A stretch of 64,000 bases of DNA from Rhizobium leguminosarum bv. trifolii WSM2297 (GTDB lineage: Bacteria > Pseudomonadota > Alphaproteobacteria > Rhizobiales > Rhizobiaceae), in contig NZ_JH719393.1 of NCBI RefSeq assembly GCF_000271845.1, forward strand, positions 1,332,442-1,396,441, read 5' to 3'. Each line of letters starts with the position of its first letter. Position 1 is the first letter of the stretch. Under the pieces are notes generated by a model, which was given only the letters and a program-made list of their open reading frames with translations, ran no database searches and had not been told where the DNA came from. Shown here one piece after another: positions 42,795 through 51,714 of this stretch. Made by a program: the position numbers and the translations under genes.

Positions 42795-43253
42795 TTACTG
42801 GCAGACGTCGACCCAGCTGGCACCGGTCAGCGCCGCCAGTCGCCCGGTTTCGATGCGCACGGCCGAATTCGTCGAGCCGGCGGCGGGCACGACTTCGTCG
42901 AAGCGTTTGAGCGAGATATCGCAATAGATCGGCAGTGGCGAAGGCAGGCCGAAGGGGCAGACGCCGCCGACCGGATGGCTGGTGACCGCTACCACCTCTT
43001 CGGCATCGAGCATGCGCCCTTTGGCGCCGAACGTATCCTTGAACTTGCGATTGTCGAGCCGTGCCATGCCGCTGGCAACGACCAGCATCATCTGCTCGCC
43101 GACACGCAGACAGATCGTCTTGGCGATCTGGGCGGGCTCGACGCCGTGGGCTTCGGCCGCAAGCGCCACCGTCGAGGAGCTCTCGGCGGTTTCGATGATT
43201 TCGATATCGGGTGCATGCGCACGGAGGAAGGCGCGGACGGATTCAAGGCTCAT
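42795..43253 (-). CDS. ybaK: YbaK/EbsC-type Cys-tRNA(Pro) deacylase
   Basis: A 152-residue single-domain editing protein. Segments STVALAAEAHGVEPAQIAKTICLRVGEQMMLVVASG (the conserved K in AKTI), and GGVCPFGLPSPLPIYCDISLKRFDEVVPAAGS with NSAVRI near the end, are the YbaK/ProX signature. It hydrolyses misacylated tRNA(Pro) in the cytoplasm. The length is normal and it appears monocistronic. Confidence 0.9.
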   Translation of the reverse strand: MSLESVRAFLRAHAPDIEIIETAESSSTVALAAEAHGVEPAQIAKTICLRVGEQMMLVVASGMARLDNRKFKDTFGAKGRMLDAEEVVAVTSHPVGGVCPFGLPSPLPIYCDISLKRFDEVVPAAGSTNSAVRIETGRLAALTGASWVDVCQ

Positions 43254-43588
43254 TGCGCGATGCTAGCGCATCGGCCCGCAAATCGGAACCGGTTTTTGGA
43301 AAGCACGATGCGAGGTGGAAAGTATTGCAGCGTCTCAAAAGACGCGCCGCACGCATGAGGAATCGCGCAATTTCAAGCGTAAAACATGCCCGCCGAAAAC
43401 CGCCGCTTGCAAGTCGTCAGGACATCGTCATAATAATTTTGCACACGTGCTCAATTTTGTCATTCGGCCGTTACATCGACCCCCTAGAGCGGACATGTCA
43501 CGTTTTCGTGGGTTTTCGAAGCGGCCGTCAACACCAGTGATGACCCGTCAAAGAGGCCTCACACTGCTCTTCTGGGGAGATGAAGAAA
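43254..43588. other. Divergent intergenic region (ybaK / sugar importer)
   Basis: A 335-bp non-coding stretch. It begins with a rhizobial repeat (43264-43313). The AT-rich part 43425-43460 is a possible promoter for the importer operon. A LacI regulator is encoded downstream in that operon, but I could not point to a clear LacI-type operator here. Confidence 0.4.
43264..43313. repeat. Second family of rhizobial palindromic repeat
   Basis: GCATCG (43268-43273) and CGATGC (43306-43311) pair as outer arms around GGCCCGCAAATCGGAACC and GGTTTTTGGAAAGCA, where inner arms AAATCGG/CCGGTTT also pair with one bulge. I know this type as a dispersed element in Rhizobium genomes. Only one copy is seen in this window. 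Confidence 0.55.
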
Positions 43589-44935
43589 ATGACTATTTTG
43601 CCGACATTGAAATCCCTCGCCATCGCTGCCGCCATCCTGGCCTCGAGCTCTGCAATTGCGCTTGCCAAGGATGTTCATATCAGCGTCTGGGCCGGCGGCA
43701 CCGGCCCCAACGACGTCTATCGCCTCGACGCCATCGAGATCGCAGCCCAGCAGTTGCAGCGCCAGGCCGCGCTGAAGGGTGAAGATCTGAAGATCACCGT
43801 CGAGAAGAAGCCCTATTCCGCCTGGGAGGACTTCAAGCAGGCGCTGACCCTTGCGGCGGAAGCCAAGACCGCCCCGAACATCGTCGTCAGCGGCCATGAA
43901 GACATCGCGCCCTGGTCGCAGGCCGGCCTCATCGTTCCGATCGAGGATTACGTCGATCTCGACTCCTGGCCGCTCAATGGCATTTACGAAAACCTGCTGA
44001 AGATCGCCTCCTACAATGGCACCGTCTACGGCATTCCGCAGGATGCCGAATCCCGGCCGATGTTCTTCTGGAAGCCGTATATGAAGGCGATCGGCTATAG
44101 CGACGCCGATCTGGATGCGCTGCCGCAGAACGTTCAGGACGGCAAGTACACCATGAAGAACCTGCTCGAAGACGCCAAGAAGATGCAGGACAAAGGCCTC
44201 GTCCAGCCCGGCTACGGCTTCTATCCGCGCACCAGCAACGGCCCTGACTACTGGCAGTTCTATACCAGCTTCGGCGGCACGATGGAGGAAAACGGCAAGC
44301 TCGTCTTCGACAAGGCGGCGATGACCCGTACCTATCAGTTCTTCGCCGATGCCGTTAAGGCGGGCGTCACCAAGAAGAACCACATCGGCATGCCGGGCGA
44401 CCAGTGGTGGAAGGAAGTCGCGACCGGCAAGGCCGGCATCTGGGACGGGGGCACCTGGCACTATGCCCGCCTCGTCAACCAGGAAGGCCTCAAGGACTTC
44501 TTCGGCAACGTGATCTTCACGCTGATCCCGGCCGGCGAAGGCGGCAAGGCCAACACGCTGACCCACCCGCTCGTCTACCTCCTGACCGCAGGTCACGACA
44601 AGGAAGACACCGAGATCGCCGCCCAGCTGGTCACCATTGCCTCCGAGCCGCGCATCAACGCGCTGCATGCGGTCAAATCAGCCCATCTCGGCATTTCCGA
44701 GGCGGAATCGGAAGTCGATTTCTACTCGGCCGACCGCTGGACCCGCGAAGCCACCGAACGCCTGCTGCCGCATGCCAATGCGATGCCGAACAATTCCGAT
44801 TTCGGCAAATATTGGAACATCATGTGGAAGAACCTTGAGGCATCCTGGACCGGCGCCAAGACCGTCGACGCCGCGGTCGGTGATGCCGAGAGCGAGCTGA
44901 GGAGCACGCTCGGCGACAAGATCGTCATCCGCTGA
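43589..44935 (+). CDS. Sugar-type ABC transporter substrate-binding protein
   Basis: A 448-residue periplasmic protein of the MalE/UgpB superfamily. It has a signal peptide at about 1-26 (IALA|KD), then HISVWAGGTGPNDVYRLDAIEIAAQQL, and YGIPQDAESRPMFFWKPYMKAIG at the hinge. The ATG at 43589 is preferred because GGGGAG lies 9 bases upstream; an ATG at 43580 abuts that site. It opens an operon of two permeases, an ATPase, a glycerophosphodiesterase, a LacI regulator and an inositol-phosphatase-like enzyme. The ligand could therefore be a glycerophosphodiester rather than a plain sugar (inference). Confidence 0.9.
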   Translation: MTILPTLKSLAIAAAILASSSAIALAKDVHISVWAGGTGPNDVYRLDAIEIAAQQLQRQAALKGEDLKITVEKKPYSAWEDFKQALTLAAEAKTAPNIVVSGHEDIAPWSQAGLIVPIEDYVDLDSWPLNGIYENLLKIASYNGTVYGIPQDAESRPMFFWKPYMKAIGYSDADLDALPQNVQDGKYTMKNLLEDAKKMQDKGLVQPGYGFYPRTSNGPDYWQFYTSFGGTMEENGKLVFDKAAMTRTYQFFADAVKAGVTKKNHIGMPGDQWWKEVATGKAGIWDGGTWHYARLVNQEGLKDFFGNVIFTLIPAGEGGKANTLTHPLVYLLTAGHDKEDTEIAAQLVTIASEPRINALHAVKSAHLGISEAESEVDFYSADRWTREATERLLPHANAMPNNSDFGKYWNIMWKNLEASWTGAKTVDAAVGDAESELRSTLGDKIVIR

Positions 44936-44943
44936 AGCATTCC

Positions 44944-44972
44944 TCCGGGCGGTGGCAATCCCGCCGCCCGGA
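44944..44972 (+). terminator. Hairpin between binding-protein and permease genes
   Basis: TCCGGGCGG / CCGCCCGGA is a perfect 9-bp stem with an 11-base loop, 8 bp past the stop of the binding-protein gene. No T-run follows, so an mRNA-stabilising or processing role is more likely than termination. Confidence 0.6.
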
Positions 44973-44994
44973 CGGTTCCGCGAGGAGGCCTTCC

Positions 44995-46296
44995 ATGAAA
45001 TCGTCCAGAACGCTCGGGCTGCTGATGATCGCGCCTGCGGCGGTCATGATCGTCCTGTTCTTCCTGATGCCGGTGGTTCTGACGGCGGTCTTCTCGATGA
45101 CCAATATGACGACGGCGACCGGAATATCAGGCGGCGTCTACCAGATCGCGCCCAACTCCCTGATCGCGCTGAAATCAGCGATGCCCGACCTCGCTGCCGA
45201 GATGGCCGAACCGCGCTACACGATCGACGAGGCGGGTCTCACGGCCGTCGAGGGCCTCGGGATGGCGCCGGGGATTGCCGCCGAATTGCGCGCCAAACAT
45301 CTGGGCGAGGTCTTCCCGGCACGCCGCGACCTCGAGCGCATGCTCAAGGATCTCACTGAGCGACCTTCGACGCGCGAGGTCAAGCAGATCTCCGAACAGT
45401 TCAACCGCTCCGCCCTCAACACCCGCTTCGACAGCAAGCCACAGCTATTTTCGGCGCTGGACAGTCTGGGGTTCAAGCTGACGCCGGAGCAGAAGGAAAC
45501 CGTCGCCAAGACCACCTACACCGGCTGGACCTGGACGACCGAGAATTTCTCGCGCATCGCCACCTCGCCCGATATGGCGCGCGTGCTTTTCAACACTGCG
45601 CTCTACGTCGCGCTGGTGCTGATGCTTTTCAACGTCGGTTATGCCCTGCTGCTGGCGATCTGGACACATTACATGCCGCCGACGCCGGCTTCGATCTTCC
45701 GCGGCATCTGGCTCCTGCCGCGCATCACGCCCGTCGTCATTTACGTCATGCTGTGGAAATGGCTTGCCTGGGATACCGGCTTCATCTCCGTCCTGATGGG
45801 CAAGTTCGGCTATCCGCCGAAGAACTACCTGCTCGACACCGCCTACCATGCCTGGTTCTTCGTCGTGTTGATCAACGGTTTCATCGGCGCCTCGATGGGC
45901 ATGCTGGTCTTCTCCTCGGCGATGAAGGCCATTCCGAAAAGCCAGTTCTATGCGAGCGAGGTCGACGGTGCGTCGCGCTGGCAGCAGATCCGCTATATCA
46001 TCCTGCCGCAGATGCGCTGGCCGATCCTCTTCGTCACCTGCTATCAGACGCTATCGCTGCTCGCCTCCTTCAATGAAATCCTGCTCGCCACCAATGGCGG
46101 GCCGGGCAACGCGACCGAGGTCTGGGCGCTCTCGGCCTATCATACCGCACTCAGGAACTATGCCGGCAATCTCGAATATGGGCTGGGTGCCGCCATGGCA
46201 CTGGTACTCGTCGTCATCGGCGTGGTGCTGTCGCTGCTTTATCTGCGCGTTTTCAACTACGGCACGCTTGTCGCCAAGCCCCTGATCGAGGATTGA
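44995..46296 (+). CDS. ABC transporter permease with large periplasmic insertion
   Basis: A 433-residue permease, about 130-140 residues longer than usual MalF-type partners. The first span is at about 8-30. Then comes a roughly 150-residue hydrophilic segment (about 38-185) with ITIDEAGL-like and VEGLGMAPGIAAELRAKHL helices, before the remaining spans resume at VLFNTALYVALVLMLFNVGYALLLAI. The EAA loop reads FYASEVDGASRWQQIRYIILPQMRWPI. The insertion should face the periplasm and could contact the binding protein, as the P2 loop of MalF does, but it is in a different place. The start has GAGGAGG upstream. Confidence 0.88.
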   Translation: MKSSRTLGLLMIAPAAVMIVLFFLMPVVLTAVFSMTNMTTATGISGGVYQIAPNSLIALKSAMPDLAAEMAEPRYTIDEAGLTAVEGLGMAPGIAAELRAKHLGEVFPARRDLERMLKDLTERPSTREVKQISEQFNRSALNTRFDSKPQLFSALDSLGFKLTPEQKETVAKTTYTGWTWTTENFSRIATSPDMARVLFNTALYVALVLMLFNVGYALLLAIWTHYMPPTPASIFRGIWLLPRITPVVIYVMLWKWLAWDTGFISVLMGKFGYPPKNYLLDTAYHAWFFVVLINGFIGASMGMLVFSSAMKAIPKSQFYASEVDGASRWQQIRYIILPQMRWPILFVTCYQTLSLLASFNEILLATNGGPGNATEVWALSAYHTALRNYAGNLEYGLGAAMALVLVVIGVVLSLLYLRVFNYGTLVAKPLIED

Positions 46297-46298
46297 CC

Positions 46299-47141
46299 AT
46301 GGCCGATCGCTCTCAGCCCTCGGCAAATTACCGCAGCTGGCCTGTCCTGACGGCGCTCACCATCGTCAGCCTGCCGCTGCTCTTGATGTATGTCTATCTC
46401 TTCCTCGACACCGTGACGGTGAAGCAGCCGGACGCCTTGCTGCCCTCCGGCTTGACGCTCAATCACTGGCGTTTCCTGTGGGAGACGACGGCCGGGAAGG
46501 CGAACATCTGGCAGGTTACGGTCAATACGCTACTGTTTTCGACCTGCACCACCAGCCTTGTGCTCATCATCTCGTCGATGGCCGGTTATGTTCTGTCGCG
46601 GCTGAACGTGCCGGCGCGCGGCTTCTTTCTTGCCGGCGTCATGGTGCTGCACGCCTTCCCGTCGGTGACGCTGATCATCGCCATCTTCATCGTGCTGCAA
46701 ATGATCGGTCTCTACAATTCGCTGATCGGCGTCATCCTGGTGAAGGCGGCGATCGACCTGCCGCTCGGCATCTGGCTGATGAAGGGCTTCTATGACACCG
46801 TGCCCTGGGAAATCGAAATGGCCGGCGTCGTCGACGGCGCCTCGCGGTTCCGCGTCTGGCGCAGCCTGGTGCTGCCGCAGGTCAAGCCCGGCATCATGGC
46901 GCTCGGCCTGTTCTCTTTCCTCTCCGGCTGGGGCGAGTTCATCCTGCCGCAGGTGCTGGCGCCGGGCAATCAGGTGCAGGTGCTGTCGGTCTATCTCGCC
47001 GCCTTCCTCGCCGACGACAACAATTACGATTTTAACATGTTCAAGGCAGTCGGCCTCTTCTACCTCATCCCGGTGCTGATCGCTTACGCGCTCTTCAACA
47101 AATATCTCATGAATATCTATGGCGGCGGGAGCAAAGGCTGA
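46299..47141 (+). CDS. ABC transporter permease (MalG type)
   Basis: A 280-residue six-span permease. The EAA loop is VPWEIEMAGVVDGASRFRVWRSLVLPQVKPGIM, followed by SGWGEFILPQVL. The ATG at 46299 lies two bases after the stop of the first permease, with GAGG upstream. The stop overlaps the start of the ATPase gene (ATG within TGATG). It partners the larger permease in the membrane. Confidence 0.9.
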   Translation: MADRSQPSANYRSWPVLTALTIVSLPLLLMYVYLFLDTVTVKQPDALLPSGLTLNHWRFLWETTAGKANIWQVTVNTLLFSTCTTSLVLIISSMAGYVLSRLNVPARGFFLAGVMVLHAFPSVTLIIAIFIVLQMIGLYNSLIGVILVKAAIDLPLGIWLMKGFYDTVPWEIEMAGVVDGASRFRVWRSLVLPQVKPGIMALGLFSFLSGWGEFILPQVLAPGNQVQVLSVYLAAFLADDNNYDFNMFKAVGLFYLIPVLIAYALFNKYLMNIYGGGSKG

Positions 47142-48196
47142 TGCGCATCCTCCTCGACAATTTCTCGAAGAGCTTCGGCTCCACCAAAGTCATCGAGAAT
47201 ATGCGGCTCGAAGTCGGCGACGGCGAGATGCTGGCGCTGCTCGGCCCTTCCGGCTGCGGCAAATCGACCACGCTTTTTTCGGTCTGCGGCATTCATCGGC
47301 CGACCAGCGGGCGCATTCTCTTTGGCGACCGCGACGTCACGGATCTGCCGAGCCAGGCCCGCAATGTCGGGGTCGTCTTCCAGTCCTATGCGCTCTACCC
47401 GCACATGACGGTTGCCGAAAACATCGGCTTCCCACTGAAGGTGAAGGGTGTGAATGCCGCCGAAATCAGCAAGGAGGTCGACCAGATCGCGGCCCTCGTC
47501 CATATTGGCAACCTGATGGGCCGCCGCCCGGCAGAGCTTTCCGGCGGTCAGCAACAGCGTGTGGCGCTGGCGCGCGCGCTGATCCGCAAGCCCGACGTGC
47601 TGCTGCTCGACGAACCGCTCGCCAATCTCGACGCCAAGCTGCGCCTCGAAATGCGCTCGGAAATCCGCCGCCTGCAGCGCGAGACCGGCATCACCGCCAT
47701 CCTCGTCACCCATGACCAGGTGGAGGCGATGAGCATGTGCGACCGCATTGCCATCATGAAGGAAGGCGAGATCGTCCAGATCGCCACGCCGGCGGAAATG
47801 TACAATGATCCGAAGACCGCATTCGTCGCCGGCTTCCTCGGCAACCCGCCGATCACCTTCCTGCGCGGCATCGTCGACAAGGGCGCCTTCGCGATCCCGG
47901 AAAGCGAAATCCGCGTGCCGTTGCCGGGATCCGTTGGCGCCGCCGAGGGCACGAAGCTGATGCTTGGCGTCCGGCCGGAGCATTTTACCCCTGCGGGCGA
48001 TACACCGGTGTCCGGCAAGGTCACCTTCGCCGAAACGCAAGGGCGAGAAAACCTTTACGATGTACGTCTTGCCGGCGGGCCCCTGCTGCGCTCGATCCAG
48101 CCGGTGCGCAACGATATCCATGTCGGCGACGATGTCCGCTGGGCAATCGACAGCCGCGGCGTGTTCGTCTTCGACGAGAACGGAAGGAGGCTCTGA
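47141..48196 (+). CDS. ABC transporter ATP-binding protein (UgpC/MalK type)
   Basis: A 351-residue ATPase with Walker A GPSGCGKST, Q-loop VVFQSYALYPHMTV, signature LSGGQQQRVALARAL, Walker B VLLLDEPLANLD and switch THDQVEAMSM. A C-terminal TOBE domain (GVRPEHF) follows. The stop codon overlaps the start of the glycerophosphodiesterase gene, so transport and hydrolysis genes are translationally coupled. This resembles the ugp operon, where UgpQ is likewise a diesterase next to UgpC. Confidence 0.92.
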   Translation: MRILLDNFSKSFGSTKVIENMRLEVGDGEMLALLGPSGCGKSTTLFSVCGIHRPTSGRILFGDRDVTDLPSQARNVGVVFQSYALYPHMTVAENIGFPLKVKGVNAAEISKEVDQIAALVHIGNLMGRRPAELSGGQQQRVALARALIRKPDVLLLDEPLANLDAKLRLEMRSEIRRLQRETGITAILVTHDQVEAMSMCDRIAIMKEGEIVQIATPAEMYNDPKTAFVAGFLGNPPITFLRGIVDKGAFAIPESEIRVPLPGSVGAAEGTKLMLGVRPEHFTPAGDTPVSGKVTFAETQGRENLYDVRLAGGPLLRSIQPVRNDIHVGDDVRWAIDSRGVFVFDENGRRL

Positions 48197-48975
48197 TGAC
48201 CCGCGATTTCCAGGCATTCTTCGCGCGATACAGCTGGCCCGCGGCTAAGGGCAGGCTGCCCTTCTGCATCGGCCATCGCGGCGCCAGCGGCCACGAGCGC
48301 GAAAACACGATCACCGCCTTCCGCCGCGCTGCCGAACTTGGCGCCGAGATGTGGGAGCTCGACACGCAGCTGACCCGCGACGGCGTCGTCGTCGTCTCGC
48401 ATGACGATCATCTCGAGCGGGTCTTCGGCATCGACCGGCGCATTTCGGAGATGACGGCGGCCGAACTCGCCGCCCTCGACGGCGTCGACGTGCCGAGTTT
48501 TTCAGAGGTCGCCGCCCTCGGGCGGGCGACCGGAACCGGTCTCTATGTCGAACTCAAGGCGCCCGGCACCGGCGTGGCCTGCTGGCGCCATCTTGCCGAG
48601 ATGAACCAGCGTTTCGCCTGTTTCGGCTCCTTCGATACGGCACAGGTGCGTGAACTCCGCGACGCAGGCTGCGACTTCCCGCTTTCGGTGCTGATCCGGG
48701 TCGGCCACGATCCGCATGCGCTGGGTGACGAGGCCGGCGCCGATATATTGCATCTCTGCTGGGAGAGGGCGGGCGAGCGACCGCAGGATCTGGTGACCGA
48801 AACACTGATGCACCGCGCCTTCGAGGCGGACCGCGAGATCGTGCTCTGGCATGAGGAGCGGCGGAGCATTCTCGATGACATCATGAAACTTCCGGTTCTC
48901 GGTATCTGCACGGATCTTCCCGATCTGATGCGGTCCTCGACAGAGAGGGAAAAAGCAGTTGGCAGACAGGGATAA
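48196..48975 (+). CDS. Glycerophosphodiester phosphodiesterase (UgpQ-like)
   Basis: A 259-residue GDPD with a TIM-barrel active site. GHRGASGHERENT gives H27 and R28, ELDTQLTRDGVVVVSHDD gives the metal ligands E54 and D56 and the second catalytic H69, and LYVELKAPGT provides a further E/K pair. No signal peptide is present, so it acts in the cytoplasm, hydrolysing imported glycerophosphodiesters to sn-glycerol-3-phosphate and an alcohol. The gene overlaps both neighbours, in one operon with the ABC importer, the LacI regulator and an inositol-phosphatase-like enzyme. Confidence 0.9.
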   Translation: MTRDFQAFFARYSWPAAKGRLPFCIGHRGASGHERENTITAFRRAAELGAEMWELDTQLTRDGVVVVSHDDHLERVFGIDRRISEMTAAELAALDGVDVPSFSEVAALGRATGTGLYVELKAPGTGVACWRHLAEMNQRFACFGSFDTAQVRELRDAGCDFPLSVLIRVGHDPHALGDEAGADILHLCWERAGERPQDLVTETLMHRAFEADREIVLWHEERRSILDDIMKLPVLGICTDLPDLMRSSTEREKAVGRQG

Positions 48976-49963
48976 GGGACCGCGCAAGGCAACCTCCTTC
49001 GACGTGGCGCGTGTGGCCGGCGTCTCACGCGCTGCCGTGTCGCGCGCCTTCACGCCGGATGCCAGCGTCTCGCCGAAGACGCGCGAGAAGGTGTTTGAGG
49101 CTGCCAAGGAACTCGGCTACCGGGTGAACTATCTTGCCAGAAGCCTGACCAACAAACGCTCCGATCTGGTCGGGGTCGTTGCCGCCGGTCTCGACAATCC
49201 GTTCCGGACGCTGCAGATCGACAATCTGGCAAGAGTGCTGATCGCCCGCAATTTCCGCCCGATCCTGCTGCCGACGTCGCAGGAGGCGGATACCTCGACG
49301 GTCATCGGCCAGCTACTGCATTACGCCGTTTCAGGCGTCATCGTCACCTCGGACGCGCCGCCGACCGAGATCTGCGAGCAATGTGCGGCCGAAGGCGTGC
49401 CGATCGTGCTGATCAACAAGGGCGACGACATCCCCTTCGTCGACCGCATCATCTCCGACGACCGCATGGCCGGCCATCTCGCCGCCGCCCACCTGATCGA
49501 CCGCGGCGCGCGGAAGCTCGCCGTGATGGCCGCACCTGCCATATCCTATACGGCGCGGCGGCGCAGCGAGGCGTTCCTGGCACGCTGCAAGCAGCTTGAG
49601 GTCGAGGCGCAGATGCTGCAGGTCAGGATCAATGATTACCGGAGCGGCTATGATGCGGCGGCCGACCTTGCCGCATCCGGCATCGACGGCTTGTTCTGCG
49701 CCAACGACTACATGGCCTGCGGTGTTGTCGACCGCGTCATGCAGGGCCGCAGCCGCGGTGATGCGCCGCCGCTCTCCATCATCGGCCACGACGACATCCC
49801 GCAGGCGAGCTGGACCGCCTACGACCTCACGACCATCCGCCAACCCTGCGACCTCCAAGCCGAACAGACGGTCGACCTGCTGATGAGCCGGATGGCGGAA
49901 CCGGACCTGACCGCGCGCGTCGAATCCACGCCGGTGACGCTGATAAGAAGAAGGACTGCCTGA
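48959..49963 (+). CDS. LacI-family transcriptional regulator
   Basis: A 334-residue repressor. TSFDVARVAGVSRAAVSRAFT (about 12-32) is the LacI helix-turn-helix, followed by a hinge helix (NYLARSLTNKRSDLVGVV) and a periplasmic-binding-protein-like effector domain. The start is TTG at 48959, overlapping the diesterase end by 17 bases, with GAGGG upstream; no ATG would preserve the DNA-binding domain. It ends overlapping the next start by four bases. It most likely represses the importer operon in which it lies and is released by a breakdown product. Confidence 0.9.
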   Translation: MADRDKGPRKATSFDVARVAGVSRAAVSRAFTPDASVSPKTREKVFEAAKELGYRVNYLARSLTNKRSDLVGVVAAGLDNPFRTLQIDNLARVLIARNFRPILLPTSQEADTSTVIGQLLHYAVSGVIVTSDAPPTEICEQCAAEGVPIVLINKGDDIPFVDRIISDDRMAGHLAAAHLIDRGARKLAVMAAPAISYTARRRSEAFLARCKQLEVEAQMLQVRINDYRSGYDAAADLAASGIDGLFCANDYMACGVVDRVMQGRSRGDAPPLSIIGHDDIPQASWTAYDLTTIRQPCDLQAEQTVDLLMSRMAEPDLTARVESTPVTLIRRRTA

Positions 49964-50784
49964 TGAATTCCGCTTTCGATGCCGCCGCCATCCGTACACG
50001 GGCGGAGGTCGCAATCGCCGTCGCCCTCGAGGCCGGACGGGAAGCGGCCCGGTTTCGGCGCGACTCCAGTCCCGGCACGCTGGCCGTCGAGAACAAGGGA
50101 TTGCAGGATTTCGTCACCATCGCCGACAGGAAGGCCGAACAGGCGATCCGCGACGGGCTGCTCTTACGCTTTCCGGACGATATGTTCATGGGCGAAGAAA
50201 GTGGCGGGCGATCGGGCGAGGGCGGCACCTGGGTCGTCGATCCGATCGACGGCACGACGAACTATATCAGGGGCTTCCGGCACTGGGCCGTCTCGATCGC
50301 CTTCGTCGCCGGCGGCAAGGTCGAAGTCGGTGTGGTCTACGATGCCAGCGAGGATAAGGTCTTTCACGCCGTCCGCGGCGGCGGCGCCTTCAAGGACGGA
50401 ATTCCAGTGCATGCGGCGGCGACCGCCGATCCGGCCAATGCGCTTGTCATTCTCGGCCACTCCCGCAAGACCAGCTTCGACGACCACCTCGCTCTCTCCA
50501 AGCGGCTTCACGAACGCGGCATGGATTATCGCCGCACAGGCGCGGCGGCGATCGACCTCGTTCGCGTCGCCGAAGGTGCTGCCGATCTCTATTACGAACG
50601 CCATCTCAATGCCTGGGACATGCTCGCCGGCGCACTGATCGCCGAAGAGGCCGGCGCTACGGTGGCGATGCCGGATGTCGACAGGCTGCTTAAGGATGGT
50701 GGGCCCGTCATTGCCCATTCGCCGGGGCTCGCGGGCGAATTCGCATTCATCCTCGATATCGAGGGGCTGACGCCCGCTGCTTAA
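49963..50784 (+). CDS. Inositol monophosphatase family protein
   Basis: A 273-residue Mg-dependent phosphatase of the IMPase/CysQ/SuhB superfamily. Metal-site motifs are GEES at 77-80, DPIDGTTNY at 93-101 and AWDMLAGALIAEEAGA (about 212-227). The usual D of the first motif is seen in VTIADRKAEQ. It hydrolyses inositol phosphates or related sugar phosphates in the cytoplasm. The ATG overlaps the LacI stop. Together with two GDPD genes and an importer, it suggests handling of an inositol-containing phosphodiester. Substrates such as 3'-phosphoadenosine phosphate or fructose-1,6-bisphosphate cannot be excluded. Confidence 0.88.
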   Translation: MNSAFDAAAIRTRAEVAIAVALEAGREAARFRRDSSPGTLAVENKGLQDFVTIADRKAEQAIRDGLLLRFPDDMFMGEESGGRSGEGGTWVVDPIDGTTNYIRGFRHWAVSIAFVAGGKVEVGVVYDASEDKVFHAVRGGGAFKDGIPVHAAATADPANALVILGHSRKTSFDDHLALSKRLHERGMDYRRTGAAAIDLVRVAEGAADLYYERHLNAWDMLAGALIAEEAGATVAMPDVDRLLKDGGPVIAHSPGLAGEFAFILDIEGLTPAA

Positions 50785-51644
50785 TCCGTCATACGCCGGC
50801 GCCACGCGCGCTCGGTTGCCGGTGCCTCGTCAGTGGTGATCTGATCAGGCTTCAGCGCCATCAGCGCTGAGAAATTCAGCCATTCCTCTTCGCTGAAACC
50901 GGCCTCTGGATCCTTGAGCGTAAAGGTCCAGGCATCGACACGTTTGCCTTCGTCCTGGCAGAGCCCGATCAGGTCGAGACCTTCCCTGGCGGCATCAAGG
51001 ATCAGCTGCCAGTGAAGATAGATCGTGTCCGGTTCGGTTGGCCCTCGCAGGTCGGCGCGCAATTCCATTTCAACAGCCTTCCAGCTGCCCGCCTGCCTGA
51101 TATCGTAGAGCTTATCGGTCGGATCGATGCCGCGCAGGAGATGCGGAAGCTTTTCCTTGACCGCGACGATGAGATCGAGACTGCCGGCGCTGACGATCAC
51201 CGAGGCGGCGATATCATGGAAATGCGCGGCAAGATGCTCGATGCCCCTCACGTCGATCGCCTCATAATCGTCCTTCATGTCGAACTGCAGCAATGCGGCC
51301 GGATGGGTCGATTGCATCATGGCGGCGAGATCCTCACTGAGGATCAGCGGCCGGTCGCCCTCTTTCATCCGGATATCGCGGAGGTCGCCGATGTTCTTTT
51401 CTGTGATTGGTCCATGCCCGGTCGTTTCACCTTCGAGGTCGTCATCGTGCAGCACCACGAAACCGCCATCGGCGCGCACCCGCAGATCGAGTTCCATCGA
51501 AGCGCCCGCAGCAAAACCCTCCGCCATCACCTCGGCCGAGAACAGCGGATCGGCAAACCGTTTGCGCAGCCGGTGCCATTTCAGACGGGTGCGATGTCCC
51601 GCATGCGAAATCTCCAGGCCCTGCGCATCCAGCAATCTCGTCAT
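50781..51644 (-). CDS. Glycerophosphodiester phosphodiesterase-like protein (atypical)
   Basis: A 287-residue GDPD-fold protein. The metal ligands E51 and D53 (MELDLRVRADGG) and catalytic H66 (VVLHDDDLEGE) are present. The first histidine motif is SHAGHRTRLKW instead of the usual HRG, so the N-terminal catalytic site is altered. Its stop codon shares the palindrome TTAA with the stop of the convergent phosphatase gene. The ATG at 51644 is chosen; GTG and TTG codons just upstream also lie near GGAG. It may be a specialised diesterase for the same substrate as the operon it faces. Confidence 0.75.
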   Translation of the reverse strand: MTRLLDAQGLEISHAGHRTRLKWHRLRKRFADPLFSAEVMAEGFAAGASMELDLRVRADGGFVVLHDDDLEGETTGHGPITEKNIGDLRDIRMKEGDRPLILSEDLAAMMQSTHPAALLQFDMKDDYEAIDVRGIEHLAAHFHDIAASVIVSAGSLDLIVAVKEKLPHLLRGIDPTDKLYDIRQAGSWKAVEMELRADLRGPTEPDTIYLHWQLILDAAREGLDLIGLCQDEGKRVDAWTFTLKDPEAGFSEEEWLNFSALMALKPDQITTDEAPATERAWRRRMTD

Positions 51645-51714
51645 ATGCACCAAGTCTCCGTGATGCCACTTTCCTGCCTTGGCCGCCCGTGATTATCAAG
51701 ACCGAATATGGCTT

